NCBI GenBank assembly: GCA_017534835.1
Contig: JAFXVT010000001.1
Location: forward strand, 1 to 39,268
Reading direction: 5' to 3'
DNA length: 39,268 bases
DNA from: Ruminococcus sp.
GTDB taxonomy: Bacteria > Bacillota > Clostridia > Oscillospirales > Ruminococcaceae
Positions within the stretch are counted from its first letter, which is position 1; every line of letters begins with the position of its first letter. Positions 15,941 through 23,683 of the stretch are shown here, piece by piece. A model generated the notes under the pieces. It ran no database searches and had not been told where the DNA came from. It worked only from the letters and a program-made list of their open reading frames with translations. The translations under genes and the position numbers were made by a program.

Positions 15941-17491
15941 TTACAGCCACTCCACGGTTCCGGGCGGCTTTGAAGTTATATCGTAGACTACGCGGTTCAC
16001 GTGCTCGACCTCGTTGGTGATACGATTTGATACACGTGCGAGGATATCATAGGGGATACGTGCCCAGTCGGCGGTCATAAAGTCGTCGGTGGTAACGGCA
16101 CGGATAGCGATGAGGTGGTCATATGTGCGGTGGTCGCCCATAACGCCTACAGTGCGGACATCGGGGAGGACAGCGAAGAACTGTCTGAGCTCGCTCTCTA
16201 TTCCGCTTTTGCTTATCTCATCGCGGAAAACCGCGTCTGCGTCCTGAAGTATCCTTATCTTCTCCTCGGTTATCTCGCCGAGAATGCGGACACCGAGTCC
16301 GGGACCCGGGAACGGCTGACGCCAAACGAGCTCACGCGGGATACCGAGCTTTTCGCCTACAGCGCGTACCTCGTCCTTGAAGAGATCGGCGAGGGGCTCG
16401 ATAGTGCCGGAGAACTTGATGTCATCGGGCATCTTTACCATATTGTGGTGGGTCTTGATGACAGCTGTGCTGCCCTGACCGGAGTCGTTGCCCTTTCCGG
16501 ATTCGATACGGTCAGGATAGATCGTTCCCTGTGCGAAGAAGCCTTCGGCTCCCTGCTCGCGTATCTTGTCCCAGAACACGTTGTAGAATTCTGTGCCGAT
16601 TATCTTTCTCTTCTGCTCGGGGTCGGTAACGCCCTTGAGAGCGGCGAGGAAGCGTTCCTGACAGTTGACACGTACAAAGTTCATATCAAAGAGGCGGGTG
16701 AATGTCTCCTCGACGAAATCGCCCTCGTCCTTGCGCATAAGTCCCTGGTCGACGAAAACGCAGGTGAGCTGCTTGCCGACTGCTCGCGAAAGAAGACCGG
16801 CAGCAACAGATGAGTCGACTCCGCCGGAAAGACCGAGAATGACCTTCTTATCGCCTATCTGCTCGCGGAGCTTAGCAACTGTCGAGTCGATGAAATCGTC
16901 CATCACCCAGTCGCCGGTGAAGCCGCAAACCTCATAGAGGAAGTTGTGGAGTATCTGCTTGCCGTATTCGCTGTGAGTGACCTCGGGGTGGAACTGTACG
17001 GCGTACAGCCTCTTTTCGGGACATTCAAATGCAGCGCAGGGGCAGTCGGCAGAGGTCGCCTTCACTGTGAAGCCCTCGGGGAGCTTGCTGACGAAGTCGG
17101 TATGGCTCATCCATACGGTGTTTTTTTCGGGAACTCCGCCGAAGAGAGCTCCGCCTGTCTGTGTTATCTCGATCTTGCCGTATTCGCTCTTCTCGCAGCT
17201 CTCGACAGCTCCGCCGAGAGTGTACGCCATAAGCTGGCAGCCGTAGCAGATACCGAGTATCGGTATGCCGAGGCTGAATATCTCGGGCGAGATATGCGGC
17301 GAGGTCTCGTCATAGACGCTGTTGGGACCGCCGGTGAAGATGATACCGACGGGGCTTAGCGCCTTTATCTTTTCAATAGGTGTCGTGTAGCTGAGGATCT
17401 CGCAGTAAACGCCGCATTCGCGAACTCTTCTCGCAATGAGCTGGTTGTACTGTCCGCCGAAATCCAGAACGATGCAAAGCTGGTTAGCCAT
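15941..17491 (-). CDS. guaA: GMP synthase (glutamine-hydrolysing)
   Basis: A 516-residue enzyme converting XMP to GMP with glutamine and ATP. The class I glutamine amidotransferase domain (1 to about 190) carries GICYGC (nucleophile Cys82) and HPEVTHS (His/Glu). The ATP pyrophosphatase domain follows with the PP-loop LSGGVDSSV. The C-terminal dimerisation domain ends in [11 protein letters not shown], the typical ending. The length is standard. AAGGAGG precedes ATG 17491. It is a single-gene unit with its own promoter and terminator; no purine riboswitch is apparent in the short leader. Confidence 0.97.
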   Translation of the reverse strand: MANQLCIVLDFGGQYNQLIARRVRECGVYCEILSYTTPIEKIKALSPVGIIFTGGPNSVYDETSPHISPEIFSLGIPILGICYGCQLMAYTLGGAVESCEKSEYGKIEITQTGGALFGGVPEKNTVWMSHTDFVSKLPEGFTVKATSADCPCAAFECPEKRLYAVQFHPEVTHSEYGKQILHNFLYEVCGFTGDWVMDDFIDSTVAKLREQIGDKKVILGLSGGVDSSVAAGLLSRAVGKQLTCVFVDQGLMRKDEGDFVEETFTRLFDMNFVRVNCQERFLAALKGVTDPEQKRKIIGTEFYNVFWDKIREQGAEGFFAQGTIYPDRIESGKGNDSGQGSTAVIKTHHNMVKMPDDIKFSGTIEPLADLFKDEVRAVGEKLGIPRELVWRQPFPGPGLGVRILGEITEEKIRILQDADAVFRDEISKSGIESELRQFFAVLPDVRTVGVMGDHRTYDHLIAIRAVTTDDFMTADWARIPYDILARVSNRITNEVEHVNRVVYDITSKPPGTVEWL

Positions 17492-17529
17492 AGGGTTCCT
17501 CCTTGTTTTTCAGCTTGGATTACCTTTTA

Positions 17530-17558
17530 ATTATGCCATTTTTTTCACTGATTTTCAA
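17530..17558 (-). promoter_or_regulatory. Sigma-A promoter of guaA
   Basis: Minus strand TTGAAA (17553-17558), 17-nt spacer, CATAAT (17530-17535), about 30 nt before the guaA start. Confidence 0.65.
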
Positions 17559-17630
17559 GGGGTTTGACTAAATTTGTCAGTATATATAAATTTTATCGCA
17601 CAATTGTATGTTGTGCTGTTGAGTGCTTTG

Positions 17631-17846
17631 CTACTTGTTGACTGCCTTGTTGTTCGTCCGTCCAAGCATATAATCGGTCGAAACGTTGTAGAAATCAGCG
17701 AGAATAAGCAGGTGCTCGACGGGGATAGTCTGAAAGCCGCGCTCATAGCGTGAATAGACTGTCTGACTGGTGTGGAGCAGCTGAGCTACCTGAGTCTGAT
17801 TCATATCCATATCCTCTCTGAGGTCTCTTAGTCTTTGAAAGTACAC
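17631..17846 (-). CDS. XRE family helix-turn-helix regulator
   Basis: A small DNA-binding protein of 71 residues (or 74 from ATG 17855) consisting of one XRE/Cro-C1 domain: LRDLREDMDMNQTQVAQLLH, SQTVYSRYERG and LADFYNVSTDYMLGR. GTG 17846 is preferred because GGAG lies 9 nt ahead of it; the same GGAG directly touches ATG 17855. It is divergent from the Ltp-repeat gene, and two near-identical operator-like inverted repeats lie between them, so it is probably the repressor of that gene and of itself. Confidence 0.85.
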   Translation of the reverse strand: MYFQRLRDLREDMDMNQTQVAQLLHTSQTVYSRYERGFQTIPVEHLLILADFYNVSTDYMLGRTNNKAVNK

Positions 17847-17887
17847 AAATATCATCTCCGGTGTTTGTAAAGTCTGCCGATTTTGTT

Positions 17888-17966
17888 GTTAGAACTAATC
17901 GGTACTATTGACTTTATCATATGCAGATGATATAATGTGTATGTTAGTACTAAAAGGTACTAACAT
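17888..17966 (+). promoter_or_regulatory. Promoter flanked by two matching operators
   Basis: Plus-strand TTGACT (17908-17913), 17-nt spacer, TATAAT (17931-17936). Operator 1 (17888-17907) reads GTTAGAACTAATCGGTACTA; operator 2 (17943-17962) reads GTTAGTACTAAAAGGTACTA. They differ at three positions. Operator 2 is the core of a perfect inverted repeat, arms ATGTTAGTAC/GTACTAACAT (17941-17966). One site ends at the -35 box and the other starts at the predicted transcription start, a layout suited to tight repression by the adjacent XRE protein. Confidence 0.8.
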
Positions 17967-17996
17967 TATCTGTATAATTGTAGAAGGAGTGATTTT

Positions 17997-18596
17997 ATGA
18001 AAAAGAAAAACAATACCCTCATCATCGTCATTGTAATTATTGCCTGCACCATATGTATGAGTTGCTGCTGTTGTTCGTCTGTGGTTATGTTTAGCGGTGA
18101 CAGTAAGGAAAAGGACGATACCAAATCCTCAAAAATAGAAACGACTGAGGAAAGCACAGAGAAACCGACAGAATTTACCGAAGAAACTACCGTTAAATCT
18201 GAGCCTGAAACAACAGCAAGTATCGAAACAACTGCTGTAAAAACAACAGTTATTGAAACAACTATTGTAACAGAAACTCCTACTACAGCTAAATCTGAAC
18301 CAACTACTACAATTGGCGAACGGAATGCATTACGTTCAGCTGAAAATTATGTTGATTTATTTGATTTTTCATATCAGGGAGTATATGATCAACTGATTTT
18401 TGAGGGCTATTCTGATTCTGAAGCCAAATATGGTGCTGATAATTGCGGTGCAGACTGGAATGAAGAAGCAGCAAATTGTGCAAAAAACTATCTTGGGATT
18501 TTTAGTTTTTCTCGTCAAGAGTTGATTGATCAATTATTATTTGATGGTTTTACGCAAAGTGAAGCAGAATACGGCGTATCGCAGGCAGGATACTGA
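17997..18596 (+). CDS. Surface protein with two Ltp-type repeats (possible superinfection exclusion)
   Basis: A 199-residue protein with a basic start and membrane segment (about 8-24) followed by SCCCCSS, a Thr/Glu-rich linker (about 40-107) and two tandem repeats (110-152 and 153-199). The repeats share the pattern AL..A..Y...F.FS...-DQL-F-GF...EA.YG and the motif GADWNEEA. This is the signature of the host-cell-surface-exposed lipoprotein family (PF07553), which includes Ltp of Streptococcus thermophilus phage TP-J34, a protein that blocks phage DNA entry. The Cys-rich stretch does not give a perfect lipobox. AAGGAG precedes ATG. Codon use is clearly more AT-rich than in neighbours, suggesting acquisition. 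Confidence 0.8.
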   Translation: MKKKNNTLIIVIVIIACTICMSCCCCSSVVMFSGDSKEKDDTKSSKIETTEESTEKPTEFTEETTVKSEPETTASIETTAVKTTVIETTIVTETPTTAKSEPTTTIGERNALRSAENYVDLFDFSYQGVYDQLIFEGYSDSEAKYGADNCGADWNEEAANCAKNYLGIFSFSRQELIDQLLFDGFTQSEAEYGVSQAGY

Positions 18597-18600
18597 TGTA

Positions 18601-18633
18601 CAAAAAAGCCGACCCTCAACAGGTCGGCTTTCC
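18601..18633. terminator. Bidirectional terminator
   Basis: Stem AAGCCGACC/GGTCGGCTT (18606-18630) with T-rich tracts on both strands, between the convergent Ltp-repeat and DUF1508 genes. Confidence 0.85.
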
Positions 18634-18646
18634 TTATCTTATGTGA

Positions 18647-19024
18647 TTATGCCTCAGCCTCAACAACGGGAGAATCTGCCGCATTCTTGCGAACGCTCTC
18701 AATACCGTTCTTTGCGCTGTCCTTCTTGACATAGCCTTCGCTTACTGCGAGGATGTCGCCGCCTGCATTCTTGAGACGGAAGCGGAATTCGCCTGCTTTA
18801 TCGGAATAGAGCTCGAACTTTGCGCCCTTTTCTTCAGCGAAGCCTTCAACTGTCTGGTCCTCAAGTGCAGCACCCGGAGCGGAAGCAGTTACGTCAGCGA
18901 TAGCAGCCTTTGCGCTGTCGAGGTCATTGAAGACCTTGCTGCCTGTAGCGATAACTTCGCCGTTTCCTGCCTTCAGGCTGAAGCTGAAGCCCTTACCGGA
19001 CTCCTTAATAACAAATTTTCCCAT
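18647..19024 (-). CDS. DUF1508 / YegP family protein
   Basis: A 125-residue protein made of two copies of the small YegP fold: GKFVIKESGKGFSFSLKAGNG (first) and AKFELYSDKAGEFRFRLKN (second), each followed by an S-x-x-Y/F helix segment. Its function is not known; some members are stress-induced or abundant. ATG 19024 follows AAAGGTG; a TTG 12 bases upstream is in frame but less likely. It is a single gene with a perfect promoter, which suggests high expression. Confidence 0.85.
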   Translation of the reverse strand: MGKFVIKESGKGFSFSLKAGNGEVIATGSKVFNDLDSAKAAIADVTASAPGAALEDQTVEGFAEEKGAKFELYSDKAGEFRFRLKNAGGDILAVSEGYVKKDSAKNGIESVRKNAADSPVVEAEA

Positions 19025-19077
19025 GTTGATCAACACCTTTCAATAATAGTCGGTAATTGTTATACAATTATGGCTTT

Positions 19078-19106
19078 ATTATACCTTTTTTTAAGTAAAA
19101 TGTCAA
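19078..19106 (-). promoter_or_regulatory. Consensus promoter of the DUF1508 gene
   Basis: Minus strand TTGACA (19101-19106), 17-nt spacer, TATAAT (19078-19083). Confidence 0.85.
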
Positions 19107-19164
19107 TAGCTATCCGTAAAAAATTACCTGAAACGCATATATTAGCTCACACTAACTAAAACGA

Positions 19165-19193
19165 TTGACATATTATTGTCAATATGGTATAAT
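19165..19193 (+). promoter_or_regulatory. Consensus promoter of the lipase-hydG operon
   Basis: TTGACA (19165-19170), 17-nt spacer, TATAAT (19188-19193). The -35 box is one arm of the inverted repeat TTGACA-N6-TGTCAA (19165-19182), which could be an operator. Transcription would start near 19200, so the long frame opening at 19176 is not the real start of the downstream gene. Confidence 0.85.
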
Positions 19194-19199
19194 AAATGT

Positions 19200-19346
19200 G
19201 TCGGAGAGTGGGATTTATTCCGCTTTCGGACTTCAAAACTGTTAGTTTTCGGGCATCAGGGTGAAAACTCTGTTATCGGAGAGCGGCTGATATTGCATAG
19301 AAATAAGCTGAATCTGCCTGCCCGTATCCCGGTGCAGGCTTTTTTT
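19200..19346 (+). promoter_or_regulatory. Structured leader with intrinsic terminator; possible variant cobalamin riboswitch
   Basis: About 147 nt lie between promoter and gene. A 14-bp hairpin with one mismatch occupies 19199-19231. Further parts pair as AAAAC/GTTTT, CATCAG/CTGAT and CTCTG/GGAGAG. The leader ends with a strong terminator: GCCTGC/GCAGGC stem (19316-19339) and seven T (19340-19346). The strings GGGTGAAAACTCTG, GCGGCTGATATTG and AAGCTGAATCTGCCTGC resemble, imperfectly, core parts of the cobalamin riboswitch (GGTGAAAATCC, CCGCCACTGTAATTG, GCCAGATACCTGCCTG). Seen: structure and terminator. Inferred: ligand class, with modest confidence. Confidence 0.5.
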
Positions 19347-19358
19347 ATGGTGAGATTT

Positions 19359-20177
19359 ATGGAAAGCTGTAAAACGAGGTACCCGATACTGCTCGTTCAC
19401 GGAATGGGCTTCCGCGACGAGCCGATATGCTACTGGGGACGTATCCCAAGAATTCTGAGAGCTCATGGTGCGGTGGTCTTTTTCGGCGGACAGGAGGCTA
19501 ATGCGTCCATTGAACGCAATGCGGAGCTGCTCCGCGGAAGAATGAGGCACATCCTCACGAAGACAGGCGCGGAGAAGCTGAACGTCATCGCTCATTCAAA
19601 GGGAGGACTGGAGGTGCGATACCTCATATCCACGCTTGGAGCCGGGGATAACATCGCATCTCTGACGACGATAAGCACACCGCACAACGGCTCTTCGGCA
19701 ATGGATAAGCTGATGAAGCTGAATTTTGCAATGAAGCTCATCGGAGCCGGGACAGACGTGTTCAAGCGTATCGGCGGAGACAAAAAGCCGGACACTTTCC
19801 GCTGCTTTGAGCAGCTCACAACAGGTCATATGAAGCGCTTCAATGAGGAAAATCCGGACGCTCCGGGAGTTCTGTACAGGAGCTGTGCTTTTCTGATGAG
19901 CTCGCCGCTGAGTGACATCATAATGTCTGTTCCTTACATCGGAGTTCTGCTCCTTAACGGCAGGAGCGACGGATTCCTCACACCTGCTGAGGTGACGCAC
20001 GGCGAGATGCGCGGAGTCTTTACAGGTGCAAAGCTGCGGGGAATGTCCCATTGCGACGAGGTCGATATGCGGCGAATGAGGTGCAGTGTGAGAAATACCG
20101 TTACAGGCGAGGTATTTGCAGATGTGCCTGAAATGTACGTGAAGCTCGTGTCGGAGCTGAAGGTGCTCGGACTGTAG
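19359..20177 (+). CDS. Alpha/beta-hydrolase lipase (triacylglycerol lipase-like)
   Basis: A 272-residue hydrolase: ILLVHGMGFRD forms the oxyanion-hole region, NVIAHSKGGLEVRY carries the nucleophile Ser in an AHSKG elbow, NGRSDGFLTPAE supplies a candidate Asp and GMSHCDEVD a candidate His. It resembles class I/PGAP1-like esterases that act on lipids; no signal peptide is seen, so it may be cytoplasmic. ATG 19359 is preferred with GGTGAG 4 nt ahead; ATG 19347 is also possible. Both lie just after the leader terminator. It heads an operon with the hydrogenase maturation genes, 35 nt before the next gene. Confidence 0.82.
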   Translation: MESCKTRYPILLVHGMGFRDEPICYWGRIPRILRAHGAVVFFGGQEANASIERNAELLRGRMRHILTKTGAEKLNVIAHSKGGLEVRYLISTLGAGDNIASLTTISTPHNGSSAMDKLMKLNFAMKLIGAGTDVFKRIGGDKKPDTFRCFEQLTTGHMKRFNEENPDAPGVLYRSCAFLMSSPLSDIIMSVPYIGVLLLNGRSDGFLTPAEVTHGEMRGVFTGAKLRGMSHCDEVDMRRMRCSVRNTVTGEVFADVPEMYVKLVSELKVLGL

Positions 20178-20212
20178 AACGGCGCTTTTGTGCCGCTGAA
20201 AGGGGAGAGATA

Positions 20213-20461
20213 ATGGAGGAGAAGAGAATAGCTGTCGCGGCTATCGTTATTGACGAACAGTCGGCGGCGATCGAGGTGAACAGCGTACTGCACGAATACA
20301 ATGACATTATCATCGGACGTATGGGGATACCGTACAAGGAGCGCGGTATATCGCTCATTTCCGTGGCTCTTGACGCTTCGCCCGACAGGATAAGCAGCCT
20401 TACCGGAAGGCTCGGTCAGATAGACGGAGTTTCGGTCAAGGCGGCAATATCCAAGAAGTGA
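20213..20461 (+). CDS. TM1266-type iron-only hydrogenase system regulator
   Basis: An 82-residue protein (RIAVAAIVIDEQSAAIEVNS... HEYNDIIIGRMGIPYKERGI) matching the small ferredoxin-like/ACT-fold family often found beside HydE, HydF and HydG and named for TM1266. It resembles the NikR C-terminal domain but has no DNA-binding part, so its mode of action is unclear. GGGGAGAG/AATGG context precedes ATG. It lies between the lipase and PNPOx-like genes, with hydG at the end of the same run. Confidence 0.85.
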   Translation: MEEKRIAVAAIVIDEQSAAIEVNSVLHEYNDIIIGRMGIPYKERGISLISVALDASPDRISSLTGRLGQIDGVSVKAAISKK

Positions 20462-20470
20462 GGTGTGGGG

Positions 20471-20938
20471 ATGAGGAGACGTGACAGGGAAATAACTGAT
20501 ATTTCAGCCATTGAGGCTTTTGTTGCGGAGGAGAAGATAATCCGTATCGCCTTTTATGATGACGGAGATATCTACATCGTTCCCGTAAACTACGGCTACA
20601 CCTTTGAGAATGGCGAGTGGACGTTCTATTTCCACGGAGCAAAAGCCGGAAGAAAGTACGAGCTTGCAAGGAGCTCGCCCGAAGTCGGGTTTGAGATAGA
20701 CGGCAGATACTGCCTGCTCGAAGGCGATGAAGCCTGCGGCTATTCAGCAAGGTTCCAGAGCGTTATCGGTACGGGACGGCTCTCGCTGATTGAGGATTTA
20801 TCAGAGAAGAGATCGGCGCTCGACTGTATGATGAAACAGCAGACAGGACGCGCAGAATGGAGCTATTCCGGGAATATGCTCGGGGCGGTAGCTGTGTACT
20901 GCATAAAAGTGGATAAAATGAGCTGCAAGGCAAAATAG
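20471..20938 (+). CDS. Pyridoxamine 5'-phosphate oxidase-like flavin protein
   Basis: A 155-residue split-barrel protein. The pattern IIRIAFYDDGDIYIVPVNYG, FYFHGAKAGRKYELA and later RFQSVIGTGRL is typical of the PNPOx-like/nitroimidazole-resistance group that binds FMN or a similar cofactor. These proteins are usually reductases or of unknown role. ATG 20471 with GAGGTG upstream is preferred; GTG 20465 is in frame. It follows the regulator gene by 9 nt. Confidence 0.85.
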   Translation: MRRRDREITDISAIEAFVAEEKIIRIAFYDDGDIYIVPVNYGYTFENGEWTFYFHGAKAGRKYELARSSPEVGFEIDGRYCLLEGDEACGYSARFQSVIGTGRLSLIEDLSEKRSALDCMMKQQTGRAEWSYSGNMLGAVAVYCIKVDKMSCKAK

Positions 20939-20956
20939 GATACAAGGAGAGTTGTT

Positions 20957-21379
20957 ATGCACAGAGTTTTTGGCACAAAGGAAAATGTCGAATATACCGA
21001 CAGGAAGGGCGCATATCTTATCCCTGTGCGCGGAGAGAAGGTCGCAGTTATGCGCACGCCGAAGGGCTATTTCCTTTTAGGCGGAGGGATAGAGGAGGGT
21101 GAGTCCGACACCGGCTGTATCTCAAGAGAATGCGTGGAAGAGGCAGGCTGTCCTGCTGTGGTGAAGGACAAGCTCTGTTCCGCAGAGACTTACTTCTGCC
21201 ACGAAGAGACAGGCTATTTTCACCCTGTACAGACCTATTACACAGGCTTGCTGCTCCCGCCTGTATCAGTTCCGGCTGAAAAGGATCATGAGCTGCTGTG
21301 GGTGGAATACAGCGAGATAAAGGGCAAGATGTTCTGGGAAATGCAGGACTGGGCATTGTCGCTCGTTTTTGAGAAATAA
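20957..21379 (+). CDS. Nudix hydrolase
   Basis: A 140-residue Nudix enzyme. The complete box is present: GGIEEGESDTGCISRECVEE, then AGC, fitting Gx5Ex7REUxEExGU. It would hydrolyse a nucleoside diphosphate derivative; the substrate cannot be told. AAGGAGAG precedes ATG. It lies between the PNPOx-like gene (18 nt) and hydG (18 nt), so it is co-transcribed with them. Confidence 0.9.
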   Translation: MHRVFGTKENVEYTDRKGAYLIPVRGEKVAVMRTPKGYFLLGGGIEEGESDTGCISRECVEEAGCPAVVKDKLCSAETYFCHEETGYFHPVQTYYTGLLLPPVSVPAEKDHELLWVEYSEIKGKMFWEMQDWALSLVFEK

Positions 21380-21397
21380 TAATTGGAGGAATCATAT

Positions 21398-22846
21398 ATG
21401 TACGACGTAAGATCGCTTAAAGCAGACGAATTCATCAACCACGAGGAAATACTCGAAACTCTCGAATATGCAGAGCAGAACAAGCACAACAAGGCTCTCA
21501 TCGAGGAGATACTTGAAAAGGCAAAGCCGAAGAAGACCGGCAGGGGAGTCGAATGTGCAGGTCTTTCCCACCGCGAAGCAAGCGTGCTCCTCGCGTGCGA
21601 CCTTCCGGAAATGACCGAGAAGATATACTCTCTTGCACGCGAGATAAAGGAGGCTTTCTACGGCGACAGGATAGTAATGTTCGCGCCGCTGTACCTCTCG
21701 AATTACTGCGTGAACCAGTGCGTATACTGTCCCTATCATATGCAGAACAAGGAGATACCGCGCAAAAAGCTCACACAGGACGAGGTCCGCGCTGAGGTGA
21801 TCGCTCTTCAGGATATGGGTCACAAGCGCCTTGCTATCGAGTCAGGCGAGGACCCGGTGAACAATCCTATCGAATACATCCTCGAATGTATCAAGACCAT
21901 CTATTCTATCAAGCACAAGAACGGCGCTATCCGCCGCGTCAATGTCAACATTGCGGCAACAACTGTTGAAAACTACCGCAAGCTCAAGGAAGCAGGTATC
22001 GGTACATATATCCTCTTCCAGGAGACCTATCACAAGGAGAGCTACGAAAAGCTTCATCCGGCAGGACCCAAGCACAACTACGCTTACCACACCGAGGCTA
22101 TGGACAGAGCTATGGAAGGCGGGATCGACGATGTTGGTCTCGGTGTTCTGTTCGGACTTGATATGTATAAGTATGAATTTGCCGGTCTGATGATGCACGC
22201 CGAGCACCTTGAGGCTGTACACGGCGTAGGTCCGCATACTATCAGTGTTCCGAGAGTAAAGCGTGCTTCCGACATCGACCCGTCTGTATTCGACAACGGT
22301 ATAGATGACGACACATTTGCAAAGATAATCGCCTGCATACGCATCGCTGTTCCCTACACAGGAATGATAATCTCTACCCGTGAAAACGAGACCTGCCGTG
22401 AAAAGGTAATGGGTCTCGGCGTATCGCAGATCTCCGGCGGATCGAGAACATCTGTCGGCGGATATGCCGGATATTCTGCCGATGAGAGACCTCACGATAC
22501 CGAGCAGTTCGACGTATCGGACCAGCGTACCCTCGACGAGGTCGTAAAGTGGCTCATGGAGGGCGGCTATATCCCGTCATTCTGCACTGCCTGCTACCGT
22601 GAGGGACGTACAGGCGACCGCTTTATGGCGCTCTGCAAGGTCGGACAGATACAGAACTGCTGCCACCCGAACGCTCTCCTTACACTTCAGGAGTACCTTC
22701 AGGACTACGCTTCTCCCGAGACACGCAAGCTCGGCGAGGCTCTCATCGACCGCGAGATACAGAATGTTCCCGACCCGAAGCGCCGCGAAAAGGCTCTCGA
22801 ATACCTCGATAAGATAAGAAACGGTGAGCGCGACTTCCGCTTCTGA
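21398..22846 (+). CDS. hydG: [FeFe]-hydrogenase H-cluster radical SAM maturase HydG
   Basis: A 482-residue radical SAM enzyme that splits tyrosine to supply CO and CN ligands to the H-cluster. The radical SAM cluster motif is CVNQCVYC (CX3CX2C) followed by PYH. The ThiH-like barrel contains ILFQETYHKESYEKLHP and QISGGSRTSVGGY. The C-terminal auxiliary cluster region has FCTACYREGRTGDRFM and QNCCHPNA, which separates HydG from ThiH. Length is normal. GGAGG lies before ATG 21398; an earlier in-frame codon at 21383 lacks this. hydE, hydF and hydrogenase genes are not in the window. The stop is only 3 nt from the convergent sigG stop. Confidence 0.95.
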   Translation: MYDVRSLKADEFINHEEILETLEYAEQNKHNKALIEEILEKAKPKKTGRGVECAGLSHREASVLLACDLPEMTEKIYSLAREIKEAFYGDRIVMFAPLYLSNYCVNQCVYCPYHMQNKEIPRKKLTQDEVRAEVIALQDMGHKRLAIESGEDPVNNPIEYILECIKTIYSIKHKNGAIRRVNVNIAATTVENYRKLKEAGIGTYILFQETYHKESYEKLHPAGPKHNYAYHTEAMDRAMEGGIDDVGLGVLFGLDMYKYEFAGLMMHAEHLEAVHGVGPHTISVPRVKRASDIDPSVFDNGIDDDTFAKIIACIRIAVPYTGMIISTRENETCREKVMGLGVSQISGGSRTSVGGYAGYSADERPHDTEQFDVSDQRTLDEVVKWLMEGGYIPSFCTACYREGRTGDRFMALCKVGQIQNCCHPNALLTLQEYLQDYASPETRKLGEALIDREIQNVPDPKRREKALEYLDKIRNGERDFRF

Positions 22847-22849
22847 GTT

Positions 22850-23626
22850 TCAGTTCACGCTGCTTTTGATTCGGCTTATCGCGCCCTTCTCAAGGCGTGA
22901 GACCTGCGCCTGCGAAATGCCGATCTCATTTGCGACCTCGACCTGAGTTTTTCCCTTGAGGAAGCGCAGATAGAGGATATTCCGCTCGCGTTCTCCGAGC
23001 TCCTTTATCGCATCGCGTATGGTGAGCTCGTCCATCCAGTTATCTATGTCATTTTTGTCGCCGATCTGGTCCATTATATACATCGTATCATCAGAGTCGG
23101 AATATACCGGCTCATACAGCGAGATAGGGTCGCTTATGCTCTCAAGGGCAATGACTACGTCAGAGCGCTTTTCGCCTATCTCCTCCGCTATCTGCTCGAT
23201 AGTGGGCTCACACTGATTTTTCAGCATCAGCCGCTCCTTCGCCTGTATCGCCTTGTATGCGAGATCGCGGAGAGAGCGGCTGACCTTTATCTGACTGCAA
23301 TCGCGCAGATGCCGGCGGAGCTCGCCTGTTATCATCGGTACGCAGTAGGTCGAGAAGCGCACCTCCTTCGTAAGGTCGAAGTTGTTTATCGCCTTTATCA
23401 GCCCGACTACGCCTATCTGGAACAGGTCATCGACCTCCTCGCCTCTGCCGGTGAACCGCTGTATCACACTGAGGACGAGGCGGAGGTTGCCCTTGATGAG
23501 CTTGTCCTTTGCCGCCTTGCTGCCGGTCGCGCGTATCTCACGCAGCAAAGCCATTTTCTCTGCTTCCTTCAGCACAGTGAGCTCAGATGTGTTGATCCCC
23601 GAAATGACCACCTTGTTGTATGCCAT
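22850..23626 (-). CDS. sigG: Sporulation sigma factor SigG
   Basis: A 258-residue sigma-70 family factor of the SigF/SigG/SigE kind. It begins MAYNKVVISGINTSELTVL, the characteristic SigG N-terminus, and has region 2 (GNLRLVLSVIQRFTGRGEE, DDLFQIGVVGLIKAI), region 3 (EPTIEQIAEEIGEK) and region 4 (RERNILYLRFLKGKTQVEVA, ISQAQVSRLEKGA). It directs late forespore transcription. GGGAGAG precedes ATG. In many Firmicutes sigG follows spoIIGA-sigE; here it stands alone between hydG and a kinase gene. Its presence suggests spore formation or relics of it. Confidence 0.93.
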   Translation of the reverse strand: MAYNKVVISGINTSELTVLKEAEKMALLREIRATGSKAAKDKLIKGNLRLVLSVIQRFTGRGEEVDDLFQIGVVGLIKAINNFDLTKEVRFSTYCVPMITGELRRHLRDCSQIKVSRSLRDLAYKAIQAKERLMLKNQCEPTIEQIAEEIGEKRSDVVIALESISDPISLYEPVYSDSDDTMYIMDQIGDKNDIDNWMDELTIRDAIKELGERERNILYLRFLKGKTQVEVANEIGISQAQVSRLEKGAISRIKSSVN

Positions 23627-23653
23627 AGTATCTCTCCCGATTGGTTTTGATAT

Positions 23654-23663
23654 TATTATTGCC
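23654..23663 (-). promoter_or_regulatory. Possible SigF/SigG-type -10 element before sigG
   Basis: On the minus strand GGCAATAATA fits the GGnnAnAhTR pattern expected for forespore sigma factors, 27 nt before the sigG start. The -35 region (GTGATT about 15-17 nt upstream) only partly matches. No good sigma-A promoter is seen for sigG. Confidence 0.45.
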
Positions 23664-23683
23664 GGTTATCACGGGAGTAATCA

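Noticed and set aside
16115-16813. Plus-strand open frame inside guaA
   Set aside because: It is a shadow of guaA, which is complete on the minus strand.
17492-17630. Purine riboswitch before guaA
   Set aside because: The leader from the predicted start point is only about 30 nt, too short, and has no purine-aptamer core.
19176-19358. N-terminal extension of the lipase across the leader
   Set aside because: It begins inside the promoter and runs through a terminator hairpin, so it cannot be translated from the mapped promoter.
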